A stretch of DNA of 64,000 nucleotides. Source: CAYTAU01 sp964442075 (lineage in GTDB: Bacteria > Bacteroidota > Bacteroidia > Bacteroidales > CAYTAU01). A model generated the notes under the pieces. It worked only from the letters and a program-made list of their open reading frames with translations, was not told the origin of the DNA and ran no database searches. The translations under genes were made by a program, and so were the position numbers. Every line of letters starts with the position of its first letter. Position 1 is the first letter of the stretch. The stretch is from assembly GCA_964442075.1 (NCBI GenBank), contig CAYTWH010000002.1:62001-126000 (forward strand), read 5' to 3'. This document shows positions 17,567 to 26,939 of the stretch, piece after piece.

Positions 17567-18514
17567 TTATTGCAAAACCAACTTCTCACTCTTAACCAAC
17601 TTTCCATCAACAAATAAATTACAAACATAAATTCCGTTTTGCCAACCTTTAGTGTTTATTATAGTCTTATTTGTTTTTATTGGTATTGTTGCTTTTGTTT
17701 GACCTATTATATTTACAATTCGTATTTCTGCTTTTGATTTTTTTGGTAAATCAAGTTCTACATTGAAATTTTTATTACTTGGATTTGGATAAATTTGTGT
17801 ACTCGCATCAAAATAAGTTTTTTCATCAAAACCAACACCTAATAACCGATATCTTAAACAAAGGTCGTCAATTTGCCAACCATCTTTATTATTATTAATA
17901 CTATCGCTAATAAACGTAAATCGCACAATAATACTGTCTATTAATGATAAGCCTGTAGACAAATTCCAATCGTTAACATCTTTGGTAATAATTGATCTAA
18001 TCCACCCATTTGAACTACCCGTAATTGGTATACTATCATAACAACATGTATCAGTACTTTCAAAATAATGTGAATTTTCACTAGAATCAAAAGACATTGT
18101 AAATAAATTAGACATTCCATTAATCCAAGAATTACCACCATCTATGGACATTTCTATGATACCATAATCAGTTAATGAATCTATTTGAAATCTATGATTA
18201 AACGCAAGCTGAAAATCCCCATAATACATTAAATAATCAAATATAGGAGGTCCCAAAACAGCAATAAAACTTGAAATATTATTAACAGGGTAATAATTTA
18301 TTGTATCTGTAATAATACAATTGTTTGCAGTATATGAAGAATCTAATGTTAATTTATTTGGTATACCAATTTGCCAAACATTCTGCTGGCTTGTATCTAT
18401 TTGAATAAAATGAATATTGGAATCAAAATCTGTGCAATTTTCATGTAACCAAATTTGTGAGTAACCACAAATAAAGTATAATATGAAAAATAATAAAATA
18501 ACTATTTTTTTCAT
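17567..18514 (-). CDS. Secreted protein with T9SS C-terminal sorting domain (short)
   Basis: A 315-aa surface or secreted protein of unknown function. The signal peptide is residues 1 to about 19 (ending CGYSQ). The middle has a jelly-roll-like character with GWIRS and DGWQIDDLCLRY, which resembles MAM/laminin-G-like modules. The last ~75 residues are a type A T9SS sorting domain: IYPNPSNKNFNVEL, then RIVNIIGQ, then GIYVCNLFVDGKLVKSEKLVLQ. It is 5 bp downstream of the T9SS gene at 18520 and probably in the same transcript. Confidence 0.85.
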   Translation of the reverse strand: MKKIVILLFFILYFICGYSQIWLHENCTDFDSNIHFIQIDTSQQNVWQIGIPNKLTLDSSYTANNCIITDTINYYPVNNISSFIAVLGPPIFDYLMYYGDFQLAFNHRFQIDSLTDYGIIEMSIDGGNSWINGMSNLFTMSFDSSENSHYFESTDTCCYDSIPITGSSNGWIRSIITKDVNDWNLSTGLSLIDSIIVRFTFISDSINNNKDGWQIDDLCLRYRLLGVGFDEKTYFDASTQIYPNPSNKNFNVELDLPKKSKAEIRIVNIIGQTKATIPIKTNKTIINTKGWQNGIYVCNLFVDGKLVKSEKLVLQ

Positions 18515-18519
18515 AACTT

Positions 18520-20316
18520 TTAATTTATTACAATCTTCTCAATATGAGAAAATTTGTTGTTAGACAATTTTATTAAATATACTCCTGATGTAAATTTACT
18601 TACATCAAATTTTTCAAATTTATTACTAATAAGAGATTTATATACAAGTTGACCCTTATTGTTATACATTTCAAGAAATGTAGGTTCTGTTTCTTCAAAA
18701 ATCTCAATATTTATTTCATTGTTTGTTGGATTTGGATATATATTAACTCTGTTTTTTTCTATTGTTTTATTTATTATTGTTGTTTCACAGCTTTTTATAT
18801 AAATATCAAATGTATCTGTGAAAATTTCCCCAAAAGGATCTGTTAATGTTGCAATAACCTGCTGATTAATTAAGCTGTCTTGTGGATAAATATATAAACT
18901 ATCAGTAGCGTAACTCTCATAAGTATATGGATAATATATTGAATTATGAAAATTTCCATTATTTAGTTCTAAACTATAAGGTGCTGATTTACCTGTAATA
19001 TGAAAATAAACCAGTGCCGAATCTCCATAACAAATAGTATCTGTTACTAAAGTAATATTAAATGCTGTATCTGAATAACAATATGTACCATCAAACCCCA
19101 GACTATCTGTTTTAACTACCCATGTATATTGTACTGGTGTCATATTTACATTTGCTCCAATACCACAAAATATATAACCTCCATCACTTGTGGGTTTAAA
19201 TGTTTTTATGAAGCTCCAAAATGAGCAGGTATCATTATTAAAATAATATTTTCTTCTCCATTTCACCTTCCCTTCATAATTCAAACAATGAACAACACAA
19301 TTTATATTACCACAATATGAAGACATACTGTCAGTTAATGAGAGTGTAATTATATCACTATTTCCAATTTGATGAACTTCTTTTATGGAATTATTCCTTC
19401 CCTTATAGCCATATAATTTATCCCAAATAATATTACCGTATTGGTCTATCTTTACAAGCCTTGATTTAAATATTCCAGTACTTCCGATTTTTTCGAATAT
19501 ATATGCTCCTGCCAATAAATAACAAGAATCAATAGTTGTACACATACTTACTATCATATCATCATTTAAGGCAGGATTTCCATAGTGTTTTTGCCATTGT
19601 TGATTACCCAAACTGTCTGTTTTTATAAGATACCATTCTCCATTATCATGAGGAGAATTAGAACCAAAACTATGTGTTAAACCACCCAGCAAATATCCAT
19701 TATCATAAGTTTTTAAAAGCAAATAACCTTGTTCGGTACCTGTTCCTCCATAATTTTTATACCATAGTAAATTTCCAAGCGAATCTGTAGAATACAGTAA
19801 AAAATCCCCCGAATTATTACTTCCTTGATTATAACCGACAATAATATAGTTGCTATTTTCTTTTTCTAAAAATTGACCAGAACCTGAATATAAAGTATCA
19901 GTAAAATATGATTTTGTAAATATTGTATCATAATTCTCATCAAATTTTACCAGTAAAGATGAATAATAAGTATCTGATGTATCCCATATTTCAGTTCCTA
20001 AACAATAAATTGATTTATTATTATTGTTTAGCTTACGTAATGTATTATCAATTTCAAATTTGTACGCATAATTAGGATATTCATATATCTTAGAATTCTT
20101 AAAATTTCCAAGAGTATCAATAAAACTAACAGCCATTTTACCTAAAGGACCAAAGCCAATAAAAACATATCCTGTATCATTTTCAGCTATATTTAATGCA
20201 CCGGAAGGATAAGTTCCATTAGGCAGAATACCAGTATTAAATGTATTTATTTGGGCATTAATGGAAATAATACAATGAAAAAATATTAATAATAATATAA
20301 GTTTTTTGAGATGCAT
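18520..20316 (-). CDS. Secreted propeller-like protein with T9SS sorting domain
   Basis: A 598-aa protein with a signal peptide (1 to about 21, ending INAQ). Repeats of the form DSLGN-x-LW-x-KNYGGTG ... DNGYLLGG, about every 50-60 residues, suggest a beta-propeller. A Cys-containing beta domain (about 400-510) follows, then a sorting domain with VNIYPNPTNNEINIEI and GVYLIKLSNNKFSHIEKIVIN. It has the same architecture as the protein at 56883-58796. It was probably exported by T9SS and attached to the cell surface; its ligand is unknown. Confidence 0.85.
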   Translation of the reverse strand: MHLKKLILLLIFFHCIISINAQINTFNTGILPNGTYPSGALNIAENDTGYVFIGFGPLGKMAVSFIDTLGNFKNSKIYEYPNYAYKFEIDNTLRKLNNNNKSIYCLGTEIWDTSDTYYSSLLVKFDENYDTIFTKSYFTDTLYSGSGQFLEKENSNYIIVGYNQGSNNSGDFLLYSTDSLGNLLWYKNYGGTGTEQGYLLLKTYDNGYLLGGLTHSFGSNSPHDNGEWYLIKTDSLGNQQWQKHYGNPALNDDMIVSMCTTIDSCYLLAGAYIFEKIGSTGIFKSRLVKIDQYGNIIWDKLYGYKGRNNSIKEVHQIGNSDIITLSLTDSMSSYCGNINCVVHCLNYEGKVKWRRKYYFNNDTCSFWSFIKTFKPTSDGGYIFCGIGANVNMTPVQYTWVVKTDSLGFDGTYCYSDTAFNITLVTDTICYGDSALVYFHITGKSAPYSLELNNGNFHNSIYYPYTYESYATDSLYIYPQDSLINQQVIATLTDPFGEIFTDTFDIYIKSCETTIINKTIEKNRVNIYPNPTNNEINIEIFEETEPTFLEMYNNKGQLVYKSLISNKFEKFDVSKFTSGVYLIKLSNNKFSHIEKIVIN

Positions 20317-20403
20317 AAAAACAAAGATACAAAAAAATAAGCATTAAAAATTGAAAAAATTATTTTTTACAGCATTTATTGAGTAGATTAATTGAAAAAA
20401 AAT

Positions 20404-20411
20404 TATTTTTG
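20404..20411 (+). promoter_or_regulatory. Candidate -7 element of the threonine dehydrogenase promoter
   Basis: TATTTTTG matches TAnnTTTG and lies 38 bp before the ATG at 20450. An ATTG about 22 bp upstream could be a poor -33 element. Confidence 0.3.
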
Positions 20412-20449
20412 TTGTGATAAATAAATTTACGAATAAATCAATATCCAAA

Positions 20450-21412
20450 ATGAAAAAAATACTAATAATTGGTGCGGTTGGGCAAATTGGCTCAGAACTT
20501 ACAATGACTTTAAGAGGCATTTATGGAAACGAAAATGTAATAGCATCAACCAGAAAAACTCCTCCATCTGACAAGGTTAGAGAATCCGGTCCTTTTGAGT
20601 TTTTTGATTGTACAAACAAAGAAGACCTTGAAAGAGTCTGTAAAAAATACGAAATAGATGCAATTGTAAATATGGCAGCTATTTTATCAGCAGTTGGTGA
20701 AAAAAACCCAATGCTTGCTTGGGACGTAAACATGAATGGTCTTTTAAATGTTCTGGAAATTGCCAGAGAAATGAATATGAAACAAGTTATGATTCCTAGT
20801 TCGATAGCTGTTTTTGGACCAGGAACACCACTTGATTGCGCTCCTCAGGAAACTGTTCTTAAACCAACAACAATGTATGGTGTAACAAAAGTAGCCGGCG
20901 AATTACTATCAGATTATTATGTAAGAAGATTTGGTCTTGACGTTCGTGGATTAAGATATCCAGGAATTGTTAGCAACGAAACACTTCCCGGTGGCGGAAC
21001 TACCGATTATGCAGTAGCTATTTATTATGATGCTGTAAAATATGGAAAATACACATGTTTTGTAAAAGAAGATACAAAATTACCATTGATGTATATGCCC
21101 GACTGTTTAAAAGGAACTGTTGATCTTATGCAGGCTGATTTTTCTAAATTAAAGCACCATAGCGATTTTAATGTTGGCGCAATGAGTTTTTCTGTTGCAA
21201 AATTGGCAGAGTCTATAAAAAAGTATATGCCTGATTTTGAGATTACTTATGAGCCTGATTTCAGACAAGAAATTGCCGATTCTTGGCCAAATGATGTTGA
21301 TGATACTGCCGCTAGAGAAGAGTGGGGATGGAAACCGGATTATGATTTAGATGCAATGACTCAGGATATGCTTAAAGTTATTGGCGAAAAACACAAACAA
21401 GGATTGATTTAA
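20450..21412 (+). CDS. L-threonine 3-dehydrogenase, GalE-like short-chain type
   Basis: A 320-aa extended short-chain dehydrogenase that probably oxidises L-threonine to 2-amino-3-oxobutyrate with NAD. It has the Rossmann motif GAVGQIG near the start, VNMAAILS, and the catalytic SSIAVFG and YGVTK. The pattern RYPGIVSNETLPGGGTTDYAV is specific to the GalE-like threonine dehydrogenases and distinguishes it from sugar epimerases. I took the ATG at 20450 rather than an upstream GTG at 20414, because the nucleotide-binding strand begins there. No kbl gene is adjacent. Confidence 0.87.
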   Translation: MKKILIIGAVGQIGSELTMTLRGIYGNENVIASTRKTPPSDKVRESGPFEFFDCTNKEDLERVCKKYEIDAIVNMAAILSAVGEKNPMLAWDVNMNGLLNVLEIAREMNMKQVMIPSSIAVFGPGTPLDCAPQETVLKPTTMYGVTKVAGELLSDYYVRRFGLDVRGLRYPGIVSNETLPGGGTTDYAVAIYYDAVKYGKYTCFVKEDTKLPLMYMPDCLKGTVDLMQADFSKLKHHSDFNVGAMSFSVAKLAESIKKYMPDFEITYEPDFRQEIADSWPNDVDDTAAREEWGWKPDYDLDAMTQDMLKVIGEKHKQGLI

Positions 21413-21436
21413 TTAATTTTTGTTTTTACCACATAT

Positions 21437-21467
21437 AAAGTCAAAAGAAATTCTTTTGACTTTTTTT
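21437..21467 (+). terminator. Intrinsic terminator after threonine dehydrogenase
   Basis: The inverted repeat AAAGTCAAAAGAA / TTCTTTTGACTTT (13-bp arms, near-palindromic centre) is followed by TTTT. It starts 25 bp after the stop codon. Confidence 0.85.
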
Positions 21468-21503
21468 ATACCTTTATGCCCTAATTAATAAATTTCATTT
21501 ATA

Positions 21504-23456
21504 ATGATACGAAAAGCAATTACTTTATTCTTAATGGGAATTTTGAGTCTTAATTTGTATTCAAACCCCATTCAGGATTTGATTAAAAAAGCCGGTGATT
21601 CTAAAAAATATCCGGGTAGCGACCAACTGTTAATTTTTGACAGTACAATAGTTGATGTACAAGAAACAGGTTTATGTTATGTAAACGCACACACCTTGTA
21701 TAAAGTTTTAACAGCAAAAGGAGCCAAACAATTAAGTGTAATTAAATTTGATTATGAACCACTTTCTGCTTTTGTTGAAATTAAAAAAGTTTTAATTTAC
21801 AGAAAAAATGGTTCAATTGAAGAATTAGATAAATCAAAAATTTATGATTACCCCGCTCCTGCCCGAATGATATACTGGGGAGCACGACAAAAAATGATAG
21901 AAATTGGGAAATTAGAAGAAGGTGATGCAATTGAAGTTTTTATGTTCCGTAAAGGTTTTACTTATGCTTTGTTGCAAAGTGATGATGATGAAAAATATAT
22001 ACCTCCAATGAAAGGACACTTTTACGACATTGTTAATTTTTGGAGTAATATCCCAATAAAAACAAAATATTACGAAACCAACATTCCTAATTCTAAATTT
22101 GTTCAATATAAATTTTATAATGGCGATGTTGATTCAAGCATTGTTAAAGGTAACGAAAAAACAAAATATGCCTTTGCAATGAAAGAATTATTACCCATCA
22201 AACGAGACCCGGGAACAGTTGCCTTATCAGATATAGCTCCTAAGTTACTTATTTCTACTAGTACTAACTGGGAAGCAAAATCAACATGGTTTTATGGAGT
22301 AAACGAAGATTATGGAAGTTTTAATTCAACGCCAGAAATTGATAAAAAAGTAAATGAAATACTAACAGGTGCAACAAACGAAATAGATTCTATTTCTAAA
22401 CTTACTCACTGGGTTGCCGATAATATGAGATATTCGGGAATATCAATGGGCGAAGGCGAAGGTTTTACATTACATAGTGGCGACATGAATTTTACCGACA
22501 GATGTGGTGTTTGCAAAGATAAAGCCGGTATGCTTGTAACAATGTTACGTTCTGCAGGATTTGAATCTTATGCAGCTATGACAATGGCAGGTTCAAGAAT
22601 TGACAGAATACCTGCCGACCAGTTTAACCATAGTGTTACAGTTGTAAAATTACAAAACGGAGAATACAAAATGCTTGACCCAACATGGGTTCCTTTTGTA
22701 AGAGAACTTTGGTCAAGTAGAGAACAACAACAAAATTACCTAATGGGGTTACCGGAAGGCGCTGACTTAATGGAAATACCAATTTCTCCACCTGAAAATC
22801 ATTATTTTAAAATTACAGGTAATTCCGAAATATTACCTGATGGAAGTATTAATGGTGAACTTACAATTACTGCTGAAGGACAATCGGATGCAGCATTAAG
22901 AGGGATTTTTGTAAGGCACTATAAATCTGATTGGAACAGATTGCTTGAGCAAGAACTATTGCAGATATTTCCATTAATAAAAATTGAAGAAATGAAATAT
23001 CCTGAAAATCCTTATGACCATTCAAATCCAATTGAAATATATTTTAAATATTCTATTCCTGATTTTGCAATTATTACTAATGAAGAAATAATATTTACAC
23101 CTGTTGTTGCTTCAAATCTTTTTAAAAGAGCACAGGCACATTTATATTCAAGTATCGATATTGAAGAAAGAAAAGAAGCATTTAGAGATAGATGTTCAAG
23201 ACAAATTGAATTGAAAGAAACAATAAAACTTCCTAATTATACCGAAGTAATATTTTTACCCGAAAGTGAAAATTCTGAAGGAACTGGTGCTGATTTTAGC
23301 GGCAAATACAAAATTAATGAACAAATTCTCTCATTAAACGAAACAGCTTCTTATAAAAAACGAATTTATCAACCTGAAGATTGGGAGTCGTATAAAAGTG
23401 CTGTAAAAGCACAAAACAAGTTTGCAGAAGAAAAAGTAATATTAAAAATTAAATAA
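21504..23456 (+). CDS. DUF3857 and transglutaminase-domain exported protein
   Basis: A 650-aa protein with a signal peptide (1 to about 20, ending LYSN). A DUF3857 domain (about 40-230) is followed by a transglutaminase core. The Cys-His-Asp triad appears intact: Cys in DRCGVCKDKAG (about 330), His in QFNHSVTVVK and Asp in KMLDPTW. The C-terminal ~220 residues form a beta-rich DUF2569-like tail typical of this family. It is likely periplasmic; the substrate is unknown. It forms a two-gene unit with the paralogue that starts 7 bp after its stop. Confidence 0.83.
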   Translation: MIRKAITLFLMGILSLNLYSNPIQDLIKKAGDSKKYPGSDQLLIFDSTIVDVQETGLCYVNAHTLYKVLTAKGAKQLSVIKFDYEPLSAFVEIKKVLIYRKNGSIEELDKSKIYDYPAPARMIYWGARQKMIEIGKLEEGDAIEVFMFRKGFTYALLQSDDDEKYIPPMKGHFYDIVNFWSNIPIKTKYYETNIPNSKFVQYKFYNGDVDSSIVKGNEKTKYAFAMKELLPIKRDPGTVALSDIAPKLLISTSTNWEAKSTWFYGVNEDYGSFNSTPEIDKKVNEILTGATNEIDSISKLTHWVADNMRYSGISMGEGEGFTLHSGDMNFTDRCGVCKDKAGMLVTMLRSAGFESYAAMTMAGSRIDRIPADQFNHSVTVVKLQNGEYKMLDPTWVPFVRELWSSREQQQNYLMGLPEGADLMEIPISPPENHYFKITGNSEILPDGSINGELTITAEGQSDAALRGIFVRHYKSDWNRLLEQELLQIFPLIKIEEMKYPENPYDHSNPIEIYFKYSIPDFAIITNEEIIFTPVVASNLFKRAQAHLYSSIDIEERKEAFRDRCSRQIELKETIKLPNYTEVIFLPESENSEGTGADFSGKYKINEQILSLNETASYKKRIYQPEDWESYKSAVKAQNKFAEEKVILKIK

Positions 23457-23463
23457 ATTGAAA

Positions 23464-25299
23464 ATGAAAACTATATATTTAATAAGCATAATTTTGTTAA
23501 CAGGATTATTTGCCTGTAACAATTCAGATATTGGAGAAAACATTGATTTTGCAAAAGAATATCCTGAAGCTGATGCAGTATATCTCACAATGACAAAAGA
23601 ATATACCTTAAATAAAAATGGTTCGGTTGACTATCATTATTCACATAAATTAAAATTGTTAACCCATATATCCTTTAATCGTTTATATGGTGAAACATTT
23701 GTTGTTTATGATCCTAAATTACAGGAATTAAAAATAAATAAGGCAGAAACAAAAATGGCTGACGGAAAAATTACTCCTTCGCCAGAAAATGCTTTTAATG
23801 AAGCATTACCCCGTGGAGCAGCAGACGCTCCTGCGTATAATCATTTAAGGGAAATGGTAATTACGCACACAGGTCTTGAACTTGATGCAATAATTGATCT
23901 GGATTATACTTTAAGTAGCAAAAAAAGATATTTCCCAGCATTTATGGGATATGAAGTACTTAGCGCAAGTTCACCTATTAGAGAATTAAATATAATTATT
24001 AAAGTTCCGAAAGATAGAGACTTTAAATTTTCATCTGTAAATTGTGGTATTGAATTACAACAATCTGAAGAAAATGGTTTTAAAATTTATTCATTTACTA
24101 TGAATAATATTCCTGCAAATACAGGAGAACGTAATATTGCTGAAATTGCTTACCCTTCAATAATATTTAGCACTGATAATATGGAAGCAGTACATAAAAA
24201 CTTTACAGATCAGGATGCTTTTAAATTTGAAACTTGCAAAGGAATTGATAAGTATATTGAGGAAAACAAGATCAAGAAATTAAGCATTTTGGAAGCACTT
24301 AAAGTTCAAAAGCATATTGTAAATAATGTAAATCATTATCATCTTCCTTTAAAATATACTGCTTATAAAATCAGAACTGCTGCAGAAGTATGGAAAAGCA
24401 ATGGTGGAACAACATTGGAAAAAACTATATTGCTAACAACATTATTAAAAAAACATGGTTTTGAAGCAACACCTATGGCAGTTACCGAAACCAATCTTTT
24501 TAATATCAATACAGGTAATATTGACATTTTTAACGAATATGTTGTTAGATTAAAGTTTGATGATGGTTTTTATTATTTATCTGCTATTCATGAAAATGCT
24601 CAAAACCTGAAATTTAATATTGATAATCGTTCAGCAATTTCTTTAGAAGAATTTACCGAAAAAATTATTGTTGATGAGGAAAGACTTAATAATGAAATTA
24701 AAATAAGCGGAACAATAAATGTTGACAATAAAAAACTGATAAACGGAGAATTAAAAGGATTATTTTCCGGTGAATGTAATACATTTTATAAGCTTGAACA
24801 AGACAAAAATTCTGCAAAAAGTCTGTTATCAGGAATAACTGTTTTTAAAGCCGATATTGAAAATTCGGATTATAATTACTCAAATTTATCTTTTATATTA
24901 AAGTCTGTTGATGCTTTTAAAGAACAATCGGGATATTATTTTTGGAAACTTCCTCAGGCAACTACAGGTATTAAAAATTGGCATATTAATTATTTATCAA
25001 GTAACAGAAAAACAAGTTTTAGTGTTCCTTATGCTGTAAAAGAAGAATATGAATACACAATTGATATTCCCGAAAATTTAAATCTTGTTACAAGTGAGGT
25101 TGAAATTAATAAAACAAATAAGGCGGGAACGGTAAATATCAGTATTACAAATACAGAAAACGGATTTAAAATTATAAGGACAATTAACATTCCTGCTCAA
25201 ATTATTCCGGTAGCTATGTATAATGACTTCAGAGAAATTTTAAATATCTGGAATAACAAAAAGTATAATGAAATAGTGTTTAAAGGCATTGAGAATTAA
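23464..25299 (+). CDS. DUF3857 lipoprotein with degenerate transglutaminase domain
   Basis: A 611-aa lipoprotein; LFAC places the lipidated Cys near residue 18. I used the ATG at 23464, two codons after an in-frame TTG. A DUF3857-like domain (about 40-240) is followed by a transglutaminase-like fold. At the catalytic position the sequence reads TTLEKTILLTTLL, without the Cys present in its upstream paralogue, and the His region is also changed (NEYVVRLKF). It is therefore probably inactive and may act as a partner or binding protein for the active neighbour. The two genes are 7 bp apart. Confidence 0.8.
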   Translation: MKTIYLISIILLTGLFACNNSDIGENIDFAKEYPEADAVYLTMTKEYTLNKNGSVDYHYSHKLKLLTHISFNRLYGETFVVYDPKLQELKINKAETKMADGKITPSPENAFNEALPRGAADAPAYNHLREMVITHTGLELDAIIDLDYTLSSKKRYFPAFMGYEVLSASSPIRELNIIIKVPKDRDFKFSSVNCGIELQQSEENGFKIYSFTMNNIPANTGERNIAEIAYPSIIFSTDNMEAVHKNFTDQDAFKFETCKGIDKYIEENKIKKLSILEALKVQKHIVNNVNHYHLPLKYTAYKIRTAAEVWKSNGGTTLEKTILLTTLLKKHGFEATPMAVTETNLFNINTGNIDIFNEYVVRLKFDDGFYYLSAIHENAQNLKFNIDNRSAISLEEFTEKIIVDEERLNNEIKISGTINVDNKKLINGELKGLFSGECNTFYKLEQDKNSAKSLLSGITVFKADIENSDYNYSNLSFILKSVDAFKEQSGYYFWKLPQATTGIKNWHINYLSSNRKTSFSVPYAVKEEYEYTIDIPENLNLVTSEVEINKTNKAGTVNISITNTENGFKIIRTINIPAQIIPVAMYNDFREILNIWNNKKYNEIVFKGIEN

Positions 25300-25317
25300 A
25301 AATATATGTTTATATAG

Positions 25318-26886
25318 ATGAAACCATTAAAAGAATTATTTACAAGCAGTGGAAAATTTGTTATAGGTACTGAACTTGTTACTACAAGAGGTATGATTAA
25401 ACAAAAAAACAGTCAAAAACTAATTCAGTTAACCGAAGATCTTTGCAAAGACCCTCTACTCGACTGGATTTCGTTTACCGATAATGCAGGTGGAAACCCC
25501 ATGCTCTCAAACGATAATATGGGGCGAAAAATAAAAGAACTTGGCATGAATGCCATACTAAATATTACCTGTAAGGATGCCAACAGAAATTCTCTTGAAA
25601 GTATTGCATGGAAATATGCCAGCGAAGAACTTAACAACCTGTTAGTGCTCAGTGGAGATTATCCAATTGGTGGTTATAAAGGTGTTGCAGAGGGTGTGTT
25701 TGATTTGGATTCTGTTGGTTTACTCCAGATGTTAAGCGAAATGAATAATGGCTTAAAAATAAAAGGCAGAAAACCAAATACATTTATCGACCTTGATAAA
25801 ACAAATTTCTTTTTAGGATGCACCGTTTCTCCGTTTAAGAATACCGAAGCAGAACAAATGATGCAATATGAAAAACTTAAATTAAAAGTTAAAACAGGAG
25901 CAAATTTTATTATTCCGCAATTAGGTTACAATATTAGAAAATCACATGAACTACTTTGTTTCATGAAAGAAAACAATATAGCAATACCTGTTATTGGAAA
26001 TATATACAGATTAACTGCTGGAATTGCAAGAATGTTTAACAAGGGAATGTTCCCAGGATGTGTTGTTTCTGATGAATTATTAAGTCGTATTGATAAAGAA
26101 AAAAAGGCAGAAGATAAAGGTAAAAAATATTTCACCGATTTGGCTGCAAAACAATTTATTGCATTTAAAGGCATGGGATATACGGGTGCATATATTGGTG
26201 GTTTTGATAAATATGAAGATTTTGCTGCAATTATTGAAAAAACCGAAGAATATAAAAATGAAAACTGGCAGGATTTTATACCCGAACTTACAAATCCTCA
26301 ACCCAAAGAATTTTATTATTACAATTTAGATAAAAACACAAATCTTTCTGATACCAACAGCATAAACGAAAATTATTCTAATTATAAGCGAAAATTCTTC
26401 ACAAAACATGTTTCTTGCTTTTACAGATTTAGCAGAGTAATGCACTCTATTGCTTTCGATTACAAAGCACCTTTTTTCGGGTTTAACAAGTGGAGATATA
26501 AAATACTTGATAAAAAGGGATTTACAGGATTACGAAAATTTGCATACTTTAACGAACGAATGATAAAAGGTGCATTGTATAATTGTCGCGAATGTGGAGA
26601 TTGCTCATTACCAGATATCACATACTTATGCCCACAATCGCAATGTGCAAAAAACGAAAGAAATGGACCTTGTGGCGGTAGTATTAACGATAAATGCGAA
26701 GTAACAAAAACAGGAAAATACTGTATTTGGGTAAAAGCATATACAAGAAATAAATATTATACCCGAAATAAAAAAAGCTTATTAGACCATCCACCAATTA
26801 TTAAAGATAATGATCTTAAAGATACATCAGGGTGGGCAAACTGTTTCTTACTTCGCGACCATAATGCATATAAAGCAAAAAAATGA
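25318..26886 (+). CDS. MetF-MetV-like fused methylenetetrahydrofolate reductase
   Basis: A 522-aa protein. Residues 1 to about 330 are a MetF-like TIM barrel (GTELVTTRG, NITCKDANRNSLES, LLVLSGDYP). Residues about 380-522 are an MTHFR_C/MetV-like zinc and Fe-S type domain with eight cysteines: NCRECGDC, LCPQSQC, NGPCGGS, KC, YC. It should reduce methylene-THF to methyl-THF using an electron source other than plain NADH, because MetV-type partners occur in anaerobes. Both parts in one chain is the unusual point. The next gene overlaps the stop by an ATGA. Confidence 0.85.
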   Translation: MKPLKELFTSSGKFVIGTELVTTRGMIKQKNSQKLIQLTEDLCKDPLLDWISFTDNAGGNPMLSNDNMGRKIKELGMNAILNITCKDANRNSLESIAWKYASEELNNLLVLSGDYPIGGYKGVAEGVFDLDSVGLLQMLSEMNNGLKIKGRKPNTFIDLDKTNFFLGCTVSPFKNTEAEQMMQYEKLKLKVKTGANFIIPQLGYNIRKSHELLCFMKENNIAIPVIGNIYRLTAGIARMFNKGMFPGCVVSDELLSRIDKEKKAEDKGKKYFTDLAAKQFIAFKGMGYTGAYIGGFDKYEDFAAIIEKTEEYKNENWQDFIPELTNPQPKEFYYYNLDKNTNLSDTNSINENYSNYKRKFFTKHVSCFYRFSRVMHSIAFDYKAPFFGFNKWRYKILDKKGFTGLRKFAYFNERMIKGALYNCRECGDCSLPDITYLCPQSQCAKNERNGPCGGSINDKCEVTKTGKYCIWVKAYTRNKYYTRNKKSLLDHPPIIKDNDLKDTSGWANCFLLRDHNAYKAKK

Positions 26887-26889
26887 AAG

Positions 26890-26926
26890 CCCCTCCTAAC
26901 CTCCCCAAAGGGGAGGAATTGGGGGC
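26890..26926. repeat. GC-rich palindromic dispersed repeat at the start of the LETM1-like gene
   Basis: A GCCCC...GGGGC outer arm (26890-26894, 26922-26926) encloses a perfect CCTCCCC-AAA-GGGGAGG hairpin (26900-26916). The composition is unlike the AT-rich surroundings. This pattern is known to me as a common intergenic repeat in Bacteroidota genomes. It sits between the metF stop and the probable start of the next gene. Confidence 0.75.
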
Positions 26927-26939
26927 AAAATATTACAAA

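Noticed and set aside
20450..21412. UDP-glucose 4-epimerase
   Set aside because: The fold is the same, but the motif GIVSNETLPGGGTTDYAV belongs to GalE-like threonine dehydrogenases, and no sugar genes are adjacent.
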